DNA from: BS750m-G69 sp964441235
Lineage (GTDB): Bacteria > Fidelibacterota > UBA2242
Reading direction: 5' to 3'
Length of the DNA stretch: 64,000 bases
NCBI GenBank assembly: GCA_964441235.1
Contig: CAYTUQ010000009.1
Span: forward strand, 23,989 to 87,988
The notes under the pieces were generated by a model, which saw only the letters and a list, made by a program, of their open reading frames with translations, did no database searches and was not told the DNA's origin. The position numbers were made by a program, and so were the translations under genes. This document shows positions 54,048 through 62,209 of this stretch, piece by piece. How positions within the stretch are numbered: the first letter of the stretch is position 1; every line of letters begins with the position of its first letter.

Positions 54048-55257
54048 TCCAAAAGACGTTTTTACAGGTTCCTATTATATAGACGGTGACGTTGCTGCTG
54101 CATACGGTGCCATTGCAGCAGGATGTAAATTTTTAGGAGGTTATCCGATTACCCCTTCTACAGAAGCCGCAGAAGCATTTGCAAAGAGAGCTCCAGAAGT
54201 TGGAGCTCTCTTTGTTCAAATGGAAGATGAGTTGGGCTCTATAGCGGCTGTATTGGGAGCATCATGCTCAGGTAAAAAGGCTATGACTATAACATCCGGG
54301 CCTGGTTTTTCACTAATGATGGAGAATATTGGGCTTGGGGCTGCTATAGAAGCTCCGTTTGTGATTATTAATGTTCAACGGGGGGGACCTTCTACTGGTA
54401 TACCGACAAGTACCGGACAGGCAGATTTAATGCAGGCAAGATGGGGTTCACACGGTGATTATGAGGTTATTGCTCTTGCTCCTGATTCTCCTCAGGAAAG
54501 TTTTGAGTTTGCTATTAAAGCATTTAATCTTGCAGAGAAGTATCGTGTACCCGTGATGTTGATGACCGATGAGTGTGTGGGCCATATGACTGAGAAAGTT
54601 GTGGTACCTCCTGCTTCAGAAATTGAGATAGAGAATAGAAAATATTACAGAGGTCCTGCTGATGCTTATCTTCCATTCAAACGAGATGAGAATGTTGTTC
54701 CTCCAATTGCAAAACCTGGTGATGGTTATGGGTTATATATGACTGGATTAGCTCATGATGAGAAAGGCTATCCGATTTTTAATCGTGATACAAGTTTGTC
54801 AACTACACGTGCTTTAGTCGATAAAATACGGCTAAATGCTGATAAGATTATTGAAATAGAAGAAGACAGTCTGGATGATGCTGAGGTTGTTGTTATTTCC
54901 TATGGAATAACTTCAAGGGTTGCACTTAAGGCTGTTGAATTGGCGAGAAAAGATGATATAAAAGTGGGTGCGCTGAGGCTCATAACAGTATGGCCTTTTC
55001 CTGAGAAAAAGATAGTAGAACTTTCAAAAAAGGTGAAGGGATTTGTTGTTCCTGAAATAAATTATGGACAGATTGCTTTCGAGGTCGAAAGATGCAGTCA
55101 CGGAAATGCAAATATGATTCTTGTTCCTCATGGAGGGGCTTCTGTTCACATTCCTGAAGATATATTTGGTGCTATCAGACAGGTAGCAGAAGATAAAAAA
55201 CGATATTCAGCAATTGTTTCTTATAAGACATATTTAGAAAAACAAGTTTTTGGATAA
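54037..55257 (+). CDS. korA: 2-oxoacid:ferredoxin oxidoreductase alpha subunit, canonical (KorA2)
   Basis: The 406-residue alpha subunit has the active-site GGYPITPSTEAAE (Thr39) and RGGPSTGIPT, plus MARWGS-type segment QARWGSHGDYEVIALAP and WPFPEKKIVEL. The start is a TTG at 54037 with GGAGG six bases upstream, inside the end of korD. It probably works with KorB1. The C-terminal extension beyond KorA1 (KRYSAIVSYKTYLEKQVFG) overlaps the next gene. Confidence 0.93.
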   Translation: MQADPKDVFTGSYYIDGDVAAAYGAIAAGCKFLGGYPITPSTEAAEAFAKRAPEVGALFVQMEDELGSIAAVLGASCSGKKAMTITSGPGFSLMMENIGLGAAIEAPFVIINVQRGGPSTGIPTSTGQADLMQARWGSHGDYEVIALAPDSPQESFEFAIKAFNLAEKYRVPVMLMTDECVGHMTEKVVVPPASEIEIENRKYYRGPADAYLPFKRDENVVPPIAKPGDGYGLYMTGLAHDEKGYPIFNRDTSLSTTRALVDKIRLNADKIIEIEEDSLDDAEVVVISYGITSRVALKAVELARKDDIKVGALRLITVWPFPEKKIVELSKKVKGFVVPEINYGQIAFEVERCSHGNANMILVPHGGASVHIPEDIFGAIRQVAEDKKRYSAIVSYKTYLEKQVFG

Positions 55258-56029
55258 GGTAGTGGGCAATATGGATAGTATGGATCAAGTTGTTGATGTT
55301 TTTTCCGATGCTCTTAATAAGAGCAAGTTCGATAGATCGAAAGTATCTGTGGTTTCGGATGTTTACTTATCTCCGGAAGCTGTAAAAAATTTGGGAGTTG
55401 ACTTTTTTCATACTACTCGAGGTTCTGCAATTCCTTTCGCTACAGGATTGAAATTGGGGAATTTAGGTCTAAAGGTGGTTGTTTTCATTGGTGATTTACT
55501 TACAATAGGGGGTAACCACTTTCTTCATTCGGCAAGAGGCAATATGGATCTCGTTGTTGTATGTCTAAATCATTTTGTTTATAAAAAAGTGGGGGGGAAA
55601 GAGCGTCAAGATTTCCATTTTCACTTATCACCCTATACAAGTTATGAAGAGCCTTTTAATATACCTCATTTAGCAAAATCTTTTGGTGCTGTATACGTAG
55701 CTCGATGGACTCTACTGCACACTCGTGAACTGGCAAATTCTATTTCAGAAGCAATGCAGAAAAAAGGATTTTCAGTAATAGAGGTTATTTCACCGGGAGT
55801 TAACTATTTCTTAGAAAATCGTAGCGTAGATGGTGTGTCCGATTTACTTGAATATTATTATAAAAACTCGGAAGTAAAAAACGAAGTGGATACAAAAAAG
55901 GTAGTTATAGAACCGAATAAGAAAATAATCGTGGGGAGGTTTGTTGATAGGGAGAGAGAAACGTTTATTGACTCCTATAATAGGCAGCTTATGCATGTAA
56001 TTGGTAAAAAATTTCGAGAGTATAAATGA
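55250..56029 (+). CDS. Degenerate 2-oxoacid:ferredoxin oxidoreductase beta subunit (KorB2)
   Basis: Aligned to KorB1, this ~250-residue protein keeps the scaffold (FFHTTRGSAIPFATGLKLGN, GGNHFLHSARGN, GAVYVARWT, IIVGRFVDRERETFIDSYNR) but loses the N-terminal WCPGC, has YLSPEA in place of GIGCTGR, SPGVNYF in place of SPCAMYY, IGDLLTIGG in place of SGDGDLVSIGG, and VGGKERQ in place of TGGQ. So no cluster cysteine and no thiamine motif remain, yet the frame is intact and the gene overlaps both neighbours. TTG 55250 or ATG 55271 may be the start; the ATG is perhaps likelier. Probably a structural, non-catalytic beta subunit. Confidence 0.85.
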   Translation: MDKVVGNMDSMDQVVDVFSDALNKSKFDRSKVSVVSDVYLSPEAVKNLGVDFFHTTRGSAIPFATGLKLGNLGLKVVVFIGDLLTIGGNHFLHSARGNMDLVVVCLNHFVYKKVGGKERQDFHFHLSPYTSYEEPFNIPHLAKSFGAVYVARWTLLHTRELANSISEAMQKKGFSVIEVISPGVNYFLENRSVDGVSDLLEYYYKNSEVKNEVDTKKVVIEPNKKIIVGRFVDRERETFIDSYNRQLMHVIGKKFREYK

Positions 56030-56589
56030 AAGAAATTAGATTTGCAGGCTTTGGGGGACAGGGAATAATCAAGTCGGGAATAATTTTAGGAAAAGCTGTA
56101 TCAATTTATGATAATAACTTTGCTACAATGAATCAAAGTTTCGGACCAGAGGCAAGAGGTGGAGCATGCAGTTCTACACTGCTCGTATCAGAAGCAAAAG
56201 TTCTTTATCCCTATGTTACAAAGACTAATTTTTTTATTGCAATGTCTGATGAAGCTTATCAAAAATTTAAAAATGAGCTAAGGAAAGATGGTGTACTGAT
56301 TTTTGATTCAGATTTAGTTAAACCCACAGGAGAGAATAAATCTTTCCCAATCCCTGCGACAAGATTTGCAGAGGAATTGGGTAATCGTATTTTTGCAAAT
56401 GTTGTTATGCTCGGTTTTATCACTGCTATTACTAAGATTGTGTCGCTTAAAGCGATGAAAAAAGCAATTCCTGAATCTGTCCCGGAAAGATTTATAGACG
56501 TCAACCTGAAGGCATTTGGTAAAGGGTATGAGTACGGAAAAAAGATGTTAAAAGAACGTGATTCTAACCAGGATAAAAAAGCAGTTTAG
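56026..56589 (+). CDS. korC: 2-oxoacid:ferredoxin oxidoreductase gamma subunit (KorC)
   Basis: The 187-residue gamma subunit begins EIRFAGFGGQGIIKSGIILG, the family's glycine-rich signature, and has NQSFGPEARGGACSSTLLVS. It completes a four-subunit KGOR/VOR-type enzyme. It overlaps the korB2 stop by four bases and is the only gamma gene here, so both alpha/beta sets must share it. A loose hairpin (56631-56648) lies before hdrA. Confidence 0.92.
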   Translation: MKEIRFAGFGGQGIIKSGIILGKAVSIYDNNFATMNQSFGPEARGGACSSTLLVSEAKVLYPYVTKTNFFIAMSDEAYQKFKNELRKDGVLIFDSDLVKPTGENKSFPIPATRFAEELGNRIFANVVMLGFITAITKIVSLKAMKKAIPESVPERFIDVNLKAFGKGYEYGKKMLKERDSNQDKKAV

Positions 56590-56702
56590 AAAATGTTTTT
56601 GGGGGAGAAAAATTTTGAATAATTCTATTGCGTTATTTATTTATAACGATATTACAATAATACATGTAACAAATTGATTTAATTCTAAGGCACTATTTGC
56701 AG

Positions 56703-58643
56703 ATGAAAAGAATAGGTGTATATGTTTGCCATTGTGGTGGAAATATATCAGAGGTTGTGGATGTTAAGAAAGTAGCTGCATTTGCAGAAAAACAGCCCGA
56801 TGTTGTGTTGGTGAAAGATGATCCGCATATGTGTTCTGAGGTGGGGCAAAAACTCGTTGTAGATGATATAAAAGAACATAAATTAGATAAGGTTGTAATA
56901 GCTGCCTGTTCCCCTCAATTTCACGGTCTTACTTTTATGTCCACTGTCGCGAACGCAGACCTATCTCCCTATGTTATGGAGATGGCCAATATCCGTGAGC
57001 AGTGTTCCTGGCCCCATCATGATTTCCCTGAAGAAGCAACAGAAAAAGCAAAAGCCCTCACCAATATAGCCATAGCAAAAGCGAGATTGGACGAGCCATT
57101 ATGGAAAAAAACCATGCCCATTGGCAAAAGGGTATTGATAATAGGAGGAGGAATAGCGGGCATTCAGGCAGCATTGGACCTTGGTGATGCCGGATTTGAG
57201 GTTTATCTCGTTGAGAAAGAGCCGTCCATAGGTGGCAAGATGACGAAGCTTTCCAGAACCTTCCCCACAGAGGACTGCGCAGCATGTATCCTTTCTCCCA
57301 AGATGGCTGATGTTCCAGCCAATCCCAACATAACTCTGCTTACTTACTCGGAGGTGGAAAACATTGAGGGGTTTCTTGGGAATTATGAAATCACTGTGAA
57401 GAAAAACCCGACCTTTGTTGACCCGGATAAATGCACTTGCTGTGATGACTGTACGCCAGTTTGTCCTGTTGCAGTCCCTGATGAGTTTGAAGAAGGGCTC
57501 ACTTCAAGGAAAGCAATCTATTTGCCATCCCCAATAGCCGTACCCCATTCCTATGTTTTAGATAAGGAAGCTTGCCTTGGTCTCTTCCCACTTGCCTGCA
57601 CTAAGTGCCAGGATGTATGTGAACCAGGTGCAATAAATTATGATTTGTATCCTGAAGAAATAAAGTTTACAGTTGATACTATTATTGTTGCTACAGGTTA
57701 TGATATTTTTGATGCTACACAGAAAAAGGTTTATGGTTTTGGCAAGTACAAGAATGTGATAACAGCATTAGATATGGAGCGAATGATAGTTTATGCTTCA
57801 GAGGGTAATCCTATGAGACCTATGGGTAAAAGGATTGCCTTTATTCAATGTGTTGGGTCAAGGGACGAACAAGTAGGAAATGAGTACTGTTCAAGAATAT
57901 GCTGTATGTATGCAATCAAGCTGTCTCAGTTACTTAAAAGGGGTGACCCTAAAAAAGATGTCTACGTGTTTTATACTGACCTCAGAGCCTATGGAAAGGG
58001 ATTTGAGGAATACTATAAACGAGCACAGAAGGTGGGAGTTAAGTTTATCCGGGGAAGGGTAGCAGACTTAATTGAAGATTCTCAGACGAAGAAATTGACT
58101 TTAAAGGCAGAAGATACACTCACTCGTCAGATAATAGAATCGGAATTTGATTTGGTTGTGCTTTCGGTTGGAATGCGTCCGAATGAGAGCACTGGAAAAG
58201 TAGCAAGCCTGTTGACACTTTCAAAGAGCCCCGATGGCTTTCTTCAGGAGGCGCATCCAAAGTTCAGGCCTGTTGATACTCTTATCGAAGGGGTTTTTTT
58301 GGCCGGAACGGTTCAGGGGCCGAAGGACATACCTGATACTGTGGCTCAGGCGAGTGCGGCTTCTTCCAGAGCAATAAGACTTATGAATAAGGGTGAGTAC
58401 GAAGCAGAACCAATTACGGCAACTGTGGACGAAGACATCTGTAGCGGATGCGGGACTTGTGTAAGTGTCTGCCCGTATGACGCAATAGAAATTGAAATTA
58501 CAGATGGCAGAAGAGTGGCAAAGGTAAACGAAATGCTCTGTAAGGGTTGTGGCTCTTGTGCAGGAGCATGTCCATCAGGAGCATCACAACAAAATTGGTT
58601 TAAAACGGATCAATTACGTGCCATGGTAAGTGCAGCACTATGA
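56703..58643 (+). CDS. hdrA: HdrA-type FAD/iron-sulfur subunit, copy 1
   Basis: The product (646 aa from ATG 56703; a TTG two codons earlier is an alternative) is the flavin subunit of heterodisulfide-reductase-like electron-bifurcating complexes. It opens IGVYVCHCGGNISEVVDVKK, has an FAD-binding VLIIGGGIAGIQAALDLGDA, an inserted cluster motif CTCCDDCTPVCPVAVP and a C-terminal double [4Fe-4S] domain (ICSGCGTCVSVCPYD and MLCKGCGSCAGACPSG). It overlaps mvhD by four bases. HdrA usually splits electrons from hydrogenase between ferredoxin and a second acceptor through HdrBC; HdrBC are not in the window. Parts are almost identical to hdrA2 at 62206. Confidence 0.92.
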   Translation: MKRIGVYVCHCGGNISEVVDVKKVAAFAEKQPDVVLVKDDPHMCSEVGQKLVVDDIKEHKLDKVVIAACSPQFHGLTFMSTVANADLSPYVMEMANIREQCSWPHHDFPEEATEKAKALTNIAIAKARLDEPLWKKTMPIGKRVLIIGGGIAGIQAALDLGDAGFEVYLVEKEPSIGGKMTKLSRTFPTEDCAACILSPKMADVPANPNITLLTYSEVENIEGFLGNYEITVKKNPTFVDPDKCTCCDDCTPVCPVAVPDEFEEGLTSRKAIYLPSPIAVPHSYVLDKEACLGLFPLACTKCQDVCEPGAINYDLYPEEIKFTVDTIIVATGYDIFDATQKKVYGFGKYKNVITALDMERMIVYASEGNPMRPMGKRIAFIQCVGSRDEQVGNEYCSRICCMYAIKLSQLLKRGDPKKDVYVFYTDLRAYGKGFEEYYKRAQKVGVKFIRGRVADLIEDSQTKKLTLKAEDTLTRQIIESEFDLVVLSVGMRPNESTGKVASLLTLSKSPDGFLQEAHPKFRPVDTLIEGVFLAGTVQGPKDIPDTVAQASAASSRAIRLMNKGEYEAEPITATVDEDICSGCGTCVSVCPYDAIEIEITDGRRVAKVNEMLCKGCGSCAGACPSGASQQNWFKTDQLRAMVSAAL

Positions 58644-59053
58644 AAGACAATACTAAACCAAAAATAATAGGGTTTTGTTGCAACTGGTGCTCATACGCTG
58701 GAGCCGATGGCGCTGGTGTGGCGAGAATCCAAATTCAGCCGCATTTCAGGATCATACGCACGATGTGCTCCAGCAGAATTGACCCGGAGTTAATACTGGA
58801 AGCATTCCAAAAAGGTGCCTGGGGCGTTTTGGTCCTCGGTTGTCATCCAGGAGATTGCCATTACAAAAGTGGAAACTATAAGACATTACGAAGAATATAC
58901 TTATTGAAAAGAGTTCTGAAGCAATTTGGTATTGAAGAGGAACGGTTAAGACTCGATTGGGTTTCTGCAAGCGAGGGAGCACAGTTCGCAAGAATAGTAG
59001 ATGAGATGATAGAGACTGTTGGGAAATTAGGTCCTTTGGAAATGAAAGGGTAA
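58640..59053 (+). CDS. mvhD: MvhD-type hydrogenase/Hdr linking iron-sulfur subunit
   Basis: A 137-residue protein with the MvhD/FrhD-like pattern: IIGFCCNWCSYAGADGAGVA, RTMCSSRIDPELILEAFQKG and VLGCHPGDCHYKSGN. Its [2Fe-2S] cluster passes electrons from the Mvh hydrogenase to HdrA. It overlaps hdrA by four bases, which fits their physical contact. 228 bases separate it from mvhG. Confidence 0.92.
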   Translation: MKDNTKPKIIGFCCNWCSYAGADGAGVARIQIQPHFRIIRTMCSSRIDPELILEAFQKGAWGVLVLGCHPGDCHYKSGNYKTLRRIYLLKRVLKQFGIEEERLRLDWVSASEGAQFARIVDEMIETVGKLGPLEMKG

Positions 59054-59281
59054 GCGATCAGAGGCCTGAATGGAATTTTTTGATTATATAGTGAGATTTT
59101 TACTAAAGTCTAACAGGATTCCTCCTGAATGACAAAGTTTGTAGGTATTCGAGATTTTACCCTCCCTTTTTACTGTGTTTTGTATTGCGAAAGTTGAAAC
59201 TCCCGTGATCGGTTACGTCAATGAAATAGACAATTTTGCTGATAAAGTGGCAAAATCAGCAGCGACAAGGAATAAATAAAG

Positions 59282-60262
59282 ATGGCTAAACCAAAAGTAG
59301 CATTTTACTGGTGTGCTTCATGCGGCGGGTGTGAGGAAGCGGTTATAGATCTTGCCGAGGACATCCTGAAAGTAGTTGAAGCGGTCGATATTGTGTTTTG
59401 GCCAGTGGCAATGGATTTCAAAAAAAAGGATGTGGAGGCGCTTCAAGATGGTGAAATCGCTGTCAGTTTTATAAATGGAGCTGTACGAACGGAGGAACAA
59501 AAGGAAATGGTTGAACTCCTCCGCAGGAAGTCACAACTTGTCGTTGCTTTTGGAAGCTGTGCCCATATTGGGGGAATACCAGGCCTGGCAAACTTTTGGA
59601 CAAAAAAGGACATCTTTGAGAGGAAGTACAAAACCGTGCCGACTGTGGTAAATCCGGATGGTGTTTTTCCCCAAGAGAAGACAAAAGTGAAACAAGTGGA
59701 AATAACTTTGCCTGGTTTCTTCGATACGGTACAGACACTCGACCAGACCATTGATGTGGACTATTACCTCCCCGGCTGCGCACCGCCGCCCGATCTGATA
59801 ATGAAGGCGGTAGAGGCAATCCTGAAGGGAGAACTTCCTGAGAAAGGATCAGTGCTGGCTCCCGACAAGTCCCTCTGCGATACCTGCCCCAGAGCAGACA
59901 GTAAGCCCGAGAAAATGTCTATAAAAGCGATAAAAAGACCCCATGAAGTAATAGCAGATCCTGAGAAATGCTTTCTTGTAGAGGGAATTATTTGTCTCGG
60001 GCCTGCCACAAGGTCTGGTTGCGGAGAGCGATGCATAAATGCCAATATGCCCTGTCGCGGTTGCTTTGGACCAGTAACAGGTGTGGTTGATCAGGGAGCC
60101 AAGGCATTCTCTGGAATCGCCTCCATACTTGGTATTGAGGATGAGGAGAGGATGGAAGATGAGGATGTGGAAAAACTCATTGACCAGATAGTGGACCCAG
60201 CAGGGTTATTCTACTTCTATTCCCTGCCGGCTTCAATACTAAGAAGGAAAAAGATGAGTTAG
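59282..60262 (+). CDS. mvhG: [NiFe] hydrogenase small subunit, Mvh (group 3c) type
   Basis: The 326-residue subunit carries the iron-sulfur chain: YWCASCGGCEEAV (C11, C14) binds the proximal cluster, with FGSCAHIGGIPG, PGCAPPPD and a C-terminal set (CDTCPRAD, GCGERCINANMPCRGCFG). There is no Tat signal, so it is cytoplasmic like MvhG. It stands ten bases before the large subunit gene and works with MvhA, MvhD and HdrA in H2-dependent electron bifurcation. Confidence 0.92.
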   Translation: MAKPKVAFYWCASCGGCEEAVIDLAEDILKVVEAVDIVFWPVAMDFKKKDVEALQDGEIAVSFINGAVRTEEQKEMVELLRRKSQLVVAFGSCAHIGGIPGLANFWTKKDIFERKYKTVPTVVNPDGVFPQEKTKVKQVEITLPGFFDTVQTLDQTIDVDYYLPGCAPPPDLIMKAVEAILKGELPEKGSVLAPDKSLCDTCPRADSKPEKMSIKAIKRPHEVIADPEKCFLVEGIICLGPATRSGCGERCINANMPCRGCFGPVTGVVDQGAKAFSGIASILGIEDEERMEDEDVEKLIDQIVDPAGLFYFYSLPASILRRKKMS

Positions 60263-60272
60263 GGAGACAAAA

Positions 60273-61736
60273 GTGGGAAAGAAGAGAATAACCATAGATC
60301 CGATAACAAGGCTTGAGGGTCACGGAAAGATAGAGATATTCCTTGACGATAATGGGGATGTCGATAATGCATACTTTCAAGTGCCTGAGCTGCGAGGGTT
60401 TGAGAAGTTCTGTGAAGGCAGACCTGCAGAGGAGATGCCAAGGATAACGCCGAAGATATGCGGCGTATGTCCAACTGCCCATCACATGGCATCTACCAAA
60501 ACACTCGATGACCTGTATAAGGTTGAACCAACCTCTCCAGCGAGGAAGATACGGGAACTGATGTACAACTCTTTCATGTTTGAAGACCATATACTCCATT
60601 TCTTCTTCCTCGGTGCTCCGGAGTTTGTTGTGGGACTTGATGCACCCCCAGCAGAAAGGAACATCCTGGGAGTAATCGGTAAGGTAGGACTTGAGATTGG
60701 CAAAAAGGTAATAGAGGCAAGGAAAAGGACACGCAATCTCATCACTATGATAGGCGGAAGGGTGATTCATCCTGTCTGCGGACTCCCAGGCGGTGTGTCG
60801 AAACCCCTTACCGAGGAGAACAGGGAAGAGGCAAAGGCTGCGGCAGATTATGTCCTTGAGTTTGCAAAATTTGCCCTGAAACTCTTTGATGATATTGTCC
60901 TCAAGAACAACGAATATGTAGATATCATAGCAGGAGACATATATAAACACAGTACCTACTACATGGGGCTTGTAGATGAAAACAATAAGGTCAACTTCTA
61001 TGACGGTGATATAAGAGTTGTTGACCCAGAGGGGGTGGAGTTCGTCAAGTTCAAAGCTCAGGATTACATGAATCACATAAGTGAGCATGTGGAGCCCTGG
61101 TCGTATATCACATTCCCCTATCTTAAGAATATTGGCTGGAAAGGATTCGTAGACGGCAAAGACAGTGGTGTATACAGAGTTGCCCCACTTGCAAGACTGA
61201 ATGTTTCCGACGGAATGGCAACACCGCTTGCCCAGGAGCATTACGAGAAGATGTACAGCGTGCTCGGAGGGAAACCCTTGCACAACACCCTTGCATTCCA
61301 CTGGGCAAGACTGATAGAGGCTCTTTATGCTGCAGAGAGAGTAGTAGAACTGGCAAACGACCCTGAGCTCACAGACCCAAATGTCAGAAATCTTCCCACA
61401 GAAGTGCCAACAGAGGGTATCGGAGTGGTGGAGGCACCCCGGGGAACACTTTTCCACCATTACAAGACGGATGAAAGGGGTGTGATAACTGAGGCGAATC
61501 TTATAGTCGCCACGGTGAATAATGCGGCTGCTATCTGTATGTCGGTAGAGAAGGCGGCAAGAGGGCTGATAAAGAGAGGGAATGTATCCGAAAAACTTCT
61601 GAATATGGTAGAAATGGCATTCCGGGCGTACGATCCCTGCCTTGCGTGTGCCACTCATTCTCTCCCCGGGCAAATGCCGCTCGAGGTAAATATTCACAAT
61701 TCCGGTGGTGAAGTCATAAAGACGTTGCGAAGATGA
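60273..61736 (+). CDS. mvhA: [NiFe] hydrogenase large subunit, Mvh (group 3c) type
   Basis: The 487-residue catalytic subunit has Ni ligands in L1, KICGVCPTAHH (C63, C66), and L2, DPCLACATH (454-462; C456, C459). Twenty-five residues follow His462 and would be removed by the maturation protease encoded next. RITIDPITRLEGHGKIEIFL is the standard N-terminus. The start is GTG 60273 with AGGGAG at proper spacing. It overlaps the protease gene by four bases. A 529-codon open frame on the opposite strand is a shadow. Confidence 0.94.
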   Translation: MGKKRITIDPITRLEGHGKIEIFLDDNGDVDNAYFQVPELRGFEKFCEGRPAEEMPRITPKICGVCPTAHHMASTKTLDDLYKVEPTSPARKIRELMYNSFMFEDHILHFFFLGAPEFVVGLDAPPAERNILGVIGKVGLEIGKKVIEARKRTRNLITMIGGRVIHPVCGLPGGVSKPLTEENREEAKAAADYVLEFAKFALKLFDDIVLKNNEYVDIIAGDIYKHSTYYMGLVDENNKVNFYDGDIRVVDPEGVEFVKFKAQDYMNHISEHVEPWSYITFPYLKNIGWKGFVDGKDSGVYRVAPLARLNVSDGMATPLAQEHYEKMYSVLGGKPLHNTLAFHWARLIEALYAAERVVELANDPELTDPNVRNLPTEVPTEGIGVVEAPRGTLFHHYKTDERGVITEANLIVATVNNAAAICMSVEKAARGLIKRGNVSEKLLNMVEMAFRAYDPCLACATHSLPGQMPLEVNIHNSGGEVIKTLRR

Positions 61737-62209
61737 AAACTTTAGTGTTTGGATTGGGAAATCCAATTCTCTCAGATGATGGGGTTGGAATGAGAATTGC
61801 GCAAAAACTGAGAAATAGACTTCATAGTGTCGATGTCAAAGAGGGCGCCATTGCTGGGCTTTCTATCCTGGACGAAATACAAGGGTACGATAGGTTAATA
61901 ATTATTGACTCTATAAAGTCAGAAAAAGGCCGACCGGGGCAATTTTATAAACTTAAGTTAGAAGAATTAAATACTACTACGCATTTAACATCGACTCATG
62001 GTATGGGACTTGCCACCACGATTGAACTGGGCAAGCAAATGGGCTATAAACTTCCAGGAGATATCGAGATTTATGCCATAGAGATAGAAAACAATACCGT
62101 ATTCAGCGAGGACTGTACTGCGAGAGTAAAGGAAAGTATTCCAGGGATTGTCGATAAAATAATTGCCGAGTCCTTTAGAGACTTCCAAAAACAAGAAGAG
62201 AGAAAATGA
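61733..62209 (+). CDS. Hydrogenase maturation endopeptidase (HycI/HyaD family)
   Basis: A 158-residue protease that clips the C-terminal tail of the [NiFe] large subunit after Ni insertion. It has LVFGLGNPILSDDGVGMRIA with the metal-binding Asp (SDDG), IIIDSIKSEKGRPG and THGMGLATTIELGKQ with the His ligand. It overlaps mvhA by four bases and hdrA2 by four bases, so it is translationally coupled to both. Its substrate is most likely the adjacent MvhA. Confidence 0.93.
   Translation: MKTLVFGLGNPILSDDGVGMRIAQKLRNRLHSVDVKEGAIAGLSILDEIQGYDRLIIIDSIKSEKGRPGQFYKLKLEELNTTTHLTSTHGMGLATTIELGKQMGYKLPGDIEIYAIEIENNTVFSEDCTARVKESIPGIVDKIIAESFRDFQKQEERK

Noticed and set aside
59054..59281. Small gene between mvhD and mvhG
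   Set aside because: A short frame ending in NFADKVAKSAATRNK is visible near the right end, but without a start or recognisable family; it may be leftover coding DNA.
60177..61766. 529-codon open frame antisense to mvhA
   Set aside because: It lies wholly opposite a textbook hydrogenase large-subunit gene, its protein shows no recognisable domain, and codon bias of mvhA easily leaves the opposite frame open.
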